Shown: positions 1-4,927 of the stretch, piece by piece
Layout of the letters: each line of letters begins with the position of its first letter
Position numbering within the stretch: position 1 is the stretch's first letter
Source: CAZFYZ01 sp964523735
GTDB taxonomy: Bacteria > Armatimonadota > UBA5829
Direction: 5' to 3'
NCBI GenBank assembly: GCA_964523735.1
Contig: CAZFYZ010000178.1
Location: 1 to 5,980 of the forward strand
DNA: 5,980 nt
Translations under genes and position numbers: made by a program
The notes under the pieces: model-generated
The model's input: the letters and a program-made list of their open reading frames with translations, nothing else
Told to the model about the DNA's origin: nothing
The model's database searches: none

Positions 1-1867
1 CAGCCTTTCAACTACCTGTACGGCGGGTTCAAAGGCACGGAATCATCCAAAGACGAGAGAACCCCCGGCGCTGATACGACGACGATAGACGGCGGAACGA
101 CCTCTCCCGGGGTCAACATTGCGCACATATCGACTCTGGATGGGTTCACTATCCAGGGCAGCGGCAACGTAGTCTACGGATACTACGGCTACTCTACGAT
201 CTCGAATAACAGCATCAAGGGCGCCGTGATGTCAGTGAGGGGAGCATTCCTGAATAATCACATCACCGGCGGCTTCTCGGGCAGTGGCCAGATCGTGGGC
301 AATACATTCGCTGGAGGCACCATATACCCAGGCACCGATTCGTTCGTCAGCAGGAACACTATCACAGGGAGCACCTACGAGGGCATCCACTGCTTCTCGG
401 GCAAGATGGAGATAGCGGACAACCTGATCTCGGGCTGCGCGAGGGACGCCATACACATTGGGGACGGCAATTCGGATACCGCACCCTATGACATCACGAT
501 CTCCGGCAACGTCATCACCGACAACGGAGGGGCCGCAATCATTGCAGAGCCGCCGAGGCTTCAGGAGTCAAGCCTCTCTATAGTCGGCAATACAATGAAC
601 AACATGATATCCCTGNNNNNNNNNNCTGGACAGCTCGTCGGCTGTCATCCAGTCGAACACTCTGTCCGGCCCCAACGCGGGTGTGAGGACCCTGAACGCC
701 GGCACTCCCAAAGTCATCGGAAACAGTATATCAGGGGCGATCTTTTCAGTGATTGCTGACAAGTGTACGCCGACGATCGAGAACAATGTGATAAGCGGAG
801 CAGACTACTGCGGCGTCCTGTGCCGGGATTCGGCTGTGACCATCGCAAACAACACTGTGGTGGGCACAACCCGGATCGGCATCGCGGCGATGGGATCGAC
901 CTCCTTTGGCACGATATTCAACAACATCGTTGCTTACAGCGGCACTTATGGGATGCGCGCGGACGGCTCTGTCTCGCTGTCGAACAACGACGTCTACTCA
1001 AATGCTCTGGATTACTATGCGCCATCGAACCCGCACCTGACGGACATCTCCGTCGACCCGTGCTTCGTCAACCGGTCAGCCTGTGATTTGAGATTGCGCT
1101 CGGACTCGCCCTGCATAGATGCGGGGACCCAGGTAGGAATTCCGATGAACGACCGAGACGGAAGCATCAGACCACAGGACGGGGATGGTGATGGCAGTAT
1201 TATAGCCGACATCGGAGCGTACGAATATCCGCTCAACGTGGGTCTAGCGAAGGCACGCTACCGGAGGGGAGAGGCGGTCGGCCTCGGGGGCTACGTGGTC
1301 ACAGCCAGTCTGCCCACGATCGGCCAGCTCTACGTCGAGAAGCCTGACCGCAGTTCCGGAATTCGCGTCGATGCCGTCGGGCCTTTCAAGGCGGGCGACG
1401 TCGTAAACCTCCGCGGCACTTTTTGCGTGGACGATTTCAGCGGCGAGCGCTACATAGCCCCGTGGGACGGCTGGCCGGCAGCCATTGCCTCCGGTGCTTC
1501 CCCAGCGCCTTTCTGGCTCTCTCACAAGAGCCTTGGCGGCGCCTCACTGGGTCTGCAGCCTGGGACAGAAGATGGCTGCGGGACGAACAACATCGGGCTC
1601 TGGGTGAGGGTCTCCGGGCGCGTCACGCATATCGATCCGGCGGGAAGCTACTTCTACATCGACGACGGCTCCGGGATTCTTGACGGTACCTCGACCGGGT
1701 GCAAGTCAAACGTCGGCATCCGAGTTGCCTTCGATGGAACCAGCTATGAAACCGGGCAGATGCTGGCCATCTCCGGCATCAGTTCTTGCTTCATCGGTCC
1801 CAACGGGAGAGTGCAGCGCCTGCTCAAGGTAGCCCGAGCCACGGATATCTGCCCCATGGTGCGGTAG
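1..1867 (+). CDS. Secreted parallel beta-helix protein with choice-of-anchor-Q-like ending and tandem OB-like C-terminal modules (5' partial, crosses assembly gap)
   Basis: The reading frame is open from the first base, so the start and any signal peptide lie outside the window. The first residues (YLYGGFKGTE, then TTTIDGG and LDGFTIQG) match the usual entry into a POMP-like or right-handed beta-helix domain. About twelve coils follow, each marked by an Asn-ladder motif such as ISNNSI, FLNNHI, IVGNTF, ISGNVI, IENNVI, IANNTV or IFNNIV, spaced roughly 18-25 residues apart. The helix closes with DPCFVN, SPCIDAG, DRDGSIRPQ and DIGAYEY (about 1045-1230). Two beta-rich, OB-fold-like modules follow: one with GQLYVEKPDRSSGIRV and GDVVNLRG (about 1245-1480), one with LWVRVSGRV, YFYIDDGSG and GQMLAISG (about 1595-1850). 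The frame changes across the N run (frame 1 before, frame 2 after), which reflects a wrong gap length, not two genes. The protein is probably extracellular or surface-attached. Beta-helix folds often bind or cleave polysaccharides, but no catalytic residues are identifiable here. The fold is well supported; the function is unknown. Confidence 0.88.
616..625. other. Assembly gap (10 N) inside the beta-helix gene
   Basis: Ten N bases separate two halves of one gene. The left half ends on a complete CTG codon (613-615). The right half resumes with a complete CTG codon (626-628), so the missing length must be a multiple of three (zero included), and ten is a placeholder. Both flanks are beta-helix coils of the same type. 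Confidence 0.95.
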
Positions 1868-1927
1868 ACACATAACTCTCGTTCTTTCGTCCCCGGTCGC
1901 ACTCAGACACCTCAGGGCAGGCTCGAC

Positions 1928-1943
1928 TGGCACTATTCTTGCA
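1928..1943 (+). promoter_or_regulatory. Sigma-54 (RpoN) -24/-12 promoter
   Basis: TGGCACTATTCTTGCA matches the sigma-54 consensus TGGCACGNNNNTTGCW at every defined position except the seventh, where T replaces G. The invariant GG (1929-1930) and GC (1941-1942) have the required 10-nt spacing. The site lies in the intergenic region in the correct orientation, 83 nt upstream of the start codon at 2027. Transcription would begin near 1953-1956, leaving a leader of about 70 nt. No obvious enhancer-binding palindrome is visible in the roughly 60 nt of intergenic sequence upstream. A sigma-70-type reading of the same region is weaker: TATATT at 1951-1956 lacks a good -35 box. Confidence 0.65.
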
Positions 1944-2026
1944 GAGCCTGTATATTTGGGCCGACAGCTCGCCAGCCGTAGGATGCAAGCGGGTAGGGCC
2001 GGCACACGTATAGTGGGGAGGTCATC

Positions 2027-2701
2027 ATGAAGGCCACTTTGATCTGCATTGCGCTAGCCATATTGCTTCTCGCAACGTCACTTTCGGCCGCGCCTCGCAC
2101 AACGCCTACCACCGTGGAGAACACACCTGCGGTCACCATCGCCCCGACAGGGAACACCGTCAAGGTTGATCCGGCCGCAAACACCGTCAAGATCGATGCG
2201 GCCAACAACACGGTCAAAGCGGCACAGACTGGCGCCTGGAGTGTTGGTGTGTCCAATACACCGAGCGTGGCTCAGGGTGGCGCCTGGAACGTGGGCATAT
2301 CATCCGCCGCCAACACTGTCAAGGCGCCTGCTCAGTCACAGATGATACGACTCTGGCCTGCCAATCAGGCGCTTAGTCCCTCGGAATGGATAACCGGACC
2401 AACAATAGATACGACCGGTTACCGTCAGTTCACAGTGGTGATGCACGGCAACTGGACCAGCCCAGATGTAGACGTCTGGATATATGTGCGTGGGCCCGAC
2501 GGCGCCCACCACGGAATCGGAGCGGCGCAGTTCTCAGGCGCGGGCGGAACGATTGTCACGGGAGGCGACTTCGAAATGAGCGGCGGACATCTGGCCTTTA
2601 CGCTGCCGGTCATCAGCGACAGCATGTACGTCAGGGTCGCCAACAACAGCGCCCTCGATGTTACCATCTACTCCTGGGCTTATGTATACCTCACGAACTG
2701 A
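2027..2701 (+). CDS. Small secreted repeat protein with beta-rich C-terminal domain, unknown function
   Basis: I do not recognise a family. The 224-residue protein starts at an ATG with a strong Shine-Dalgarno sequence (GGAGG, 2017-2021, 5 nt spacing). The N-terminus is a textbook Sec signal peptide: MK, a hydrophobic core (LICIALAILLLA), then a small-residue site with cleavage probably near LSA-AP (residues 20-23). Residues about 30-105 are low-complexity and Thr/Val/Asn/Ala-rich. They contain four NTVK units (GNTVKVDPA, ANTVKIDAA, NNTVKAAQ, ANTVKAPA) and two GAWxVGxS units (GAWSVGVS, GAWNVGIS). This alternation of short beta-strands resembles fibre or stalk segments of secreted proteins. 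Residues about 107-224 look like a compact beta-sandwich, with alternating hydrophobic strands such as FTVVMHGNW, VDVWIYVRG, MYVRVANNS and IYSWAYVYL. There is no transmembrane anchor, lipobox or catalytic motif. It sits alone behind a putative sigma-54 promoter. Export is well supported; its role (surface fibre, matrix or adhesion) is a guess. Confidence 0.85.
   Translation: MKATLICIALAILLLATSLSAAPRTTPTTVENTPAVTIAPTGNTVKVDPAANTVKIDAANNTVKAAQTGAWSVGVSNTPSVAQGGAWNVGISSAANTVKAPAQSQMIRLWPANQALSPSEWITGPTIDTTGYRQFTVVMHGNWTSPDVDVWIYVRGPDGAHHGIGAAQFSGAGGTIVTGGDFEMSGGHLAFTLPVISDSMYVRVANNSALDVTIYSWAYVYLTN
2153..2323 (+). repeat. In-frame degenerate repeats encoding NTVK units
   Basis: Near-identical 12-mers AACACCGTCAAG (2153-2164 and 2180-2191), AACACGGTCAAA (2207-2218) and AACACTGTCAAG (2312-2323) recur. 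The first three are exactly 27 nt (9 codons) apart and the fourth lies 105 nt (35 codons) further on. A second motif, GGCGCCTGGA, occurs at 2231-2240 and 2279-2288. All spacings except that of the second motif (48 nt, 16 codons) are also whole codons, and every copy stays in frame, so these are protein repeats made by internal duplication. Confidence 0.8.
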
Positions 2702-2730
2702 TCCGGACATCCTGGCCAAGTTCCTGAGGT
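2688..2730. terminator. Hairpin at convergent gene ends, possible bidirectional terminator
   Basis: ACCTCACGAACT (2688-2699) pairs with AGTTCCTGAGGT (2719-2730): 11 of 12 positions pair around a single C-C mismatch, with a 19-nt loop. It overlaps the stop codon of the secreted protein gene and ends 4 nt before the stop of the convergent hydrolase gene. Neither side is followed by a T tract, so it is not a classical intrinsic terminator. It could still stop or pause transcription, or protect both mRNA 3' ends. Confidence 0.4.
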
Positions 2731-2734
2731 CTTG

Positions 2735-3409
2735 CTACCGTCCAACCGTAACGACGACTGGCCGGTGGTCGGAGGCGAGACTGCATATGACTCCCGCCTC
2801 GGACACCACGATGTCCAGACTGGCCACTATGTAGTCGATCCTGAAGCGAGGCTGATCTGAGGGAAACGTAAGCTCAACGGGTCCTGTTTGCGGTGCCAGG
2901 TCGACCAGCCCCGCATCATTAATCAACGTACGCACGGCCGCGCAATCGTCTGTCTCGTTCAGGTCGCCGCACAGGATCTTGGGCGGATCGCACGCGTTGA
3001 GGAGTGCAGCGGTCTCGTGAGCCTGTACCACGCGCTCATCGGCGTTCAGCCCCCAGTGAGTGCAGAAGACGCTCAGCGGGCCGAGGTGGGTCTCGAGATG
3101 CACCTCCAGCACCCCGCGTTGTTCCCGCTCGCTTGTGAGGAAGTGTCTGGTGGAACTGATCACGGGGTACCTGGTGAGAACAAGGTTGCCGAAGTTGTAG
3201 AACTTGAGACGCAGCGCGGCTAGAAACTCAGCGCGCATCTCCAGCAACTCCCCCAGGCGTCTCGGCTGGTCGCTGCGAACCCTCTGCTCCACTTCCTGCA
3301 GACAGGCGATGTCCGCCCCGGACTCATGGATCACCTCAGCAATCCGCCTCAGCGACTTTCGCCCATCCGCGCCCAGCCCGCGCCTTATGTTGTAGGTCAG
3401 GATCCTCAT
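2735..3409 (-). CDS. Endonuclease/exonuclease/phosphatase (EEP) family metal-dependent hydrolase
   Basis: A 224-residue protein of the EEP fold (DNase I / AP endonuclease / inositol-phosphatase / sphingomyelinase superfamily), which hydrolyses phosphodiester or phosphomonoester bonds with a divalent metal. All core motifs are present in order: TYNIRRG (N7), CLQEVE (metal-binding E39), THWGLN (H118) followed by the family's RxxQ (R126, Q129), GDLNET (D149, N151), RIDYIV (D192) and the terminal SDHRPV (D214, H215). The length fits the short stand-alone members, and the enzyme looks intact. No signal peptide or membrane segment is visible, so it is probably cytoplasmic. The substrate cannot be read from the sequence. 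The ATG at 3407-3409 is fixed by the TYN strand, which must lie at the N-terminus, yet no Shine-Dalgarno sequence precedes it. It lies 117 nt downstream of the HD-GYP gene on the same strand, with its own likely promoter between, and ends 33 nt from the convergent secreted-protein gene. Confidence 0.92.
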   Translation of the reverse strand: MRILTYNIRRGLGADGRKSLRRIAEVIHESGADIACLQEVEQRVRSDQPRRLGELLEMRAEFLAALRLKFYNFGNLVLTRYPVISSTRHFLTSEREQRGVLEVHLETHLGPLSVFCTHWGLNADERVVQAHETAALLNACDPPKILCGDLNETDDCAAVRTLINDAGLVDLAPQTGPVELTFPSDQPRFRIDYIVASLDIVVSEAGVICSLASDHRPVVVTVGR

Positions 3410-3511
3410 TTCGTGTGTACGCTGACGCTGACAGCCGCGTCCCTGCCTGAAGTATACTCATGATACGCGGCGGCGCCAATGCCTGGATGTAGTATCGCTG
3501 ACGAAATGAGG
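3404..3511 (-). repeat. 11-bp perfect inverted repeat enclosing the hydrolase leader, one arm covering its start codon
   Basis: CCTCATTTCGT (3404-3414) and ACGAAATGAGG (3501-3511) are exact reverse complements, 86 nt apart. On the minus-strand RNA the downstream arm contains the hydrolase start codon (ACGAAAUGAGG, with AUG inside) and the upstream arm follows the HD-GYP stop codon. The pairing can form only in transcripts that read through from the HD-GYP gene. RNA made from the promoter at 3451-3479 lacks the upstream arm. The sequence identity is certain; a regulatory role is inferred. Confidence 0.45.
3451..3479 (-). promoter_or_regulatory. Sigma-70-like promoter of the EEP hydrolase gene
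   Basis: On the minus strand, TTGGCG (3474-3479, 4 of 6 matches to TTGACA) and TATACT (3451-3456, 5 of 6 matches to TATAAT) are separated by 17 nt, the optimal spacing. Transcription would start near 3443-3445, giving a leader of about 35 nt before the ATG at 3409. It lies entirely within the gap between the HD-GYP and hydrolase genes. Confidence 0.5.
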
Positions 3512-3532
3512 CGTGTGACGAGCTTCTCACGC
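3511..3532 (-). terminator. Short hairpin over the HD-GYP stop codon, possible weak terminator or attenuator
   Basis: GCGTGTGA (3511-3518) and TCTCACGC (3525-3532) pair as 7 of 8 bp around one mismatch, with a 6-nt loop. The structure spans the HD-GYP stop codon (3527-3529). Downstream on the minus strand only a poor T run follows (CTCATTTC), so intrinsic termination would be inefficient. It directly abuts the upstream arm of the 11-bp inverted repeat, sharing base 3511. Confidence 0.25.
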
Positions 3533-4912
3533 GACAAGTTGCTCCGTGAACGGAAGCAGCACTTCCACGGGTTGCGCCGCGCATGCGATCTGCAGATCGT
3601 CATTCTGCGCAAGATCGATCAGAGATTCTGCCCGGCCTGAGCCTCCGGAGACAACCTTGATCACGGGCTTGTCCGGAGCCTGGAAGCTGCCCTTGACAAC
3701 TATCGCTAGCTCGCCTGTAGCCATCTTCACCAGGGAGCCTGGAGCATATAAACCAGCCCTCAACGCAAAGCGGGCCAGAAGCTGCCTATCGTATCGCCCA
3801 CCAGCTTCATAGAGCATCCAGGCGATGGCCTGTTGAGGCGTCCATCTCTCTCTATATGGCCGGTCGGTGGTCAGGGCATCATAAGTATCCACAACAGCCA
3901 CCAGCCTGCTCAACAGATGGGGCCGATGCTGCACCGAAATAGCAGGATAGCCGGACCCATCGGCATATATGTGATGCTCCAGCGCAATCGTGGATGCGAG
4001 CGCGGGCAGTTCGGGCAGGCCGGCAATCGCCCGCGCGCCCATCACCGGATGCCTTTGTATTGACTGCCACTCCTGCTCGGTCAGCTTGCCCGGCTTCTTG
4101 ACGACGTCCTCTTCTATGAACACTTTTCCCACGTCGTGAAGCAGCGCGGCGACCCCCAGTTCGAGCGCGGACGCCGCGTCCATCCCCAGATCCCGACTAA
4201 GCACCATGGTCAGGATACAGACATTCACACAGTGCTCGGATAGATACCGATCATAGGAACGTATTCCCGCAAGAGCGAGCAAAGTGCTCTCATCCGCCAT
4301 CAGACTGTGCAGTGAGTCCGCGACGACGGCCCTGATCTCCGGCACCGGTATTCTCAGCCCAAGCTGGACTGCCCGCAGCGCCTCCTCGACAAGCAGTTGC
4401 GCTTCCTCATAGATGTCGGCCGGATCCTTGCCGAGCCTTGATTCAGCAGGGAGGCCTCCCGCGCGCGCCACAACGTGCACTACTGATCGCTTCTTGAGTT
4501 CGGCGGCCACTCCACCGCGCAGGCCGATATCCTCCAGCGAGAGACTGAGCACGTTTGCAAACTCTGTCACTTCCACGTCTGTAAGTCCGGAGGTGAACAC
4601 CAACTCGCCCACACCTCGTGCGGAGAGGGCCTTGGCGAAGTCCTCGATGCAGCCGCCACTGTCGTCAATCGGGAAGCTGTCCAGGGCCAGGTATGAGTCG
4701 GCAACAGCCACGGTCACGGTCGGCTGGATGATCATCAGATGCAGCAGAGAGTCGTGCGCGGCCTTCACGGCGTCCTCAACAACCCCGTGGTTAGGTCCGT
4801 ACAGGCTCATGCTGCGCGCTGCTATGCCAAGCTTGCACAGGCAGTCGGCTATACGTGAGTGCGCTTCCACTGACCCGAGGCTGGCACCCTGGTTGTTGCA
4901 GTCATGTTCCAC
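3527..4912 (-). CDS. HD-GYP domain protein, predicted cyclic-di-GMP phosphodiesterase
   Basis: 461 residues starting at GTG (4910-4912). Residues about 15-150 form an N-terminal domain with the phrases LYGPNHGVVEDAVKAAHDSL, DSFPIDDSGG and SARGVGELVF. I associate it with signalling proteins that carry HD-GYP or HEAT domains; it has no transmembrane helices. A helical linker leads to the HD-GYP domain at about 215-390. Metal and catalytic residues are present: H227 (DRYLSEHCVNV), H259/D260 and K263 (HDVGK), H288 (RHPVMG), H313/H314, the GYP signature DGSGYP (318-323) and D342 (VVDTYDALTTDRPYR). The last 70 residues match the usual tail of this subfamily (GLYAPGSLVKM, then beta strands). It should be cytoplasmic and degrade or sense cyclic-di-GMP. 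The HHE of many HD-GYPs is HHI here. The Glu that completes the trinuclear site in some enzymes is Tyr223, so a binuclear centre is more likely. The upstream HEAT gene ends 13 nt away, indicating an operon. Confidence 0.93.
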   Translation of the reverse strand: MEHDCNNQGASLGSVEAHSRIADCLCKLGIAARSMSLYGPNHGVVEDAVKAAHDSLLHLMIIQPTVTVAVADSYLALDSFPIDDSGGCIEDFAKALSARGVGELVFTSGLTDVEVTEFANVLSLSLEDIGLRGGVAAELKKRSVVHVVARAGGLPAESRLGKDPADIYEEAQLLVEEALRAVQLGLRIPVPEIRAVVADSLHSLMADESTLLALAGIRSYDRYLSEHCVNVCILTMVLSRDLGMDAASALELGVAALLHDVGKVFIEEDVVKKPGKLTEQEWQSIQRHPVMGARAIAGLPELPALASTIALEHHIYADGSGYPAISVQHRPHLLSRLVAVVDTYDALTTDRPYRERWTPQQAIAWMLYEAGGRYDRQLLARFALRAGLYAPGSLVKMATGELAIVVKGSFQAPDKPVIKVVSGGSGRAESLIDLAQNDDLQIACAAQPVEVLLPFTEQLVA

Positions 4913-4920
4913 GGCAGTAG

Positions 4921-4927
4921 ACCTCCT
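4921..4927 (-). promoter_or_regulatory. Shine-Dalgarno site setting the GTG start of the HD-GYP gene
   Basis: AGGAGGT on the minus strand lies 8 nt upstream of the GTG at 4910-4912, a full-consensus ribosome site with good spacing, and it justifies the non-ATG start. Two of its bases (4926-4927) belong to the TAG stop of the upstream HEAT-repeat gene. Ribosomes finishing that gene stop on the initiation site of the next, a standard arrangement for translational coupling. Confidence 0.85.

Noticed and set aside
226..759. A separate gene starting at ATG 229 and running through the N gap, with a second gene starting near 683
   Set aside because: Homologous beta-helix coils continue upstream of both apparent starts and on both sides of the gap. 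The codons after the gap in the old frame read as non-helix sequence. It is one gene split by a wrong gap length.
1180..1215. DGDGDG run as a dockerin or EF-hand calcium site
   Set aside because: There is only one Asp/Gly run, and it sits exactly where the beta-helix closing phrase RPQDGDGDG...DIGAYEY normally occurs. A dockerin needs two spaced loops with a defined pattern.
1868..1927. A terminator for the beta-helix gene (GTGCG/CGCAC pairing around 1859-1903)
   Set aside because: Only 5 bp with a long loop and no T tract. It is within what chance would give.
1951..1956. TATATT as a sigma-70 -10 box upstream of the secreted protein gene
   Set aside because: No acceptable -35 hexamer lies 16-18 nt upstream: TGGCAC at 17 nt spacing matches TTGACA poorly. 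The sigma-54 reading of the same region is far stronger.
2386..2727. An overlapping plus-strand open frame inside the secreted protein gene
   Set aside because: Arg-rich out-of-frame translation with no ribosome site. The host gene has a signal peptide, repeats and a strong Shine-Dalgarno sequence.
3451..3470. GTAT...ATAC palindrome (3452-3466) as an operator over the hydrolase promoter
   Set aside because: Only four outer base pairs match around an incidental TCATGA centre. This is too weak to call a repressor site.
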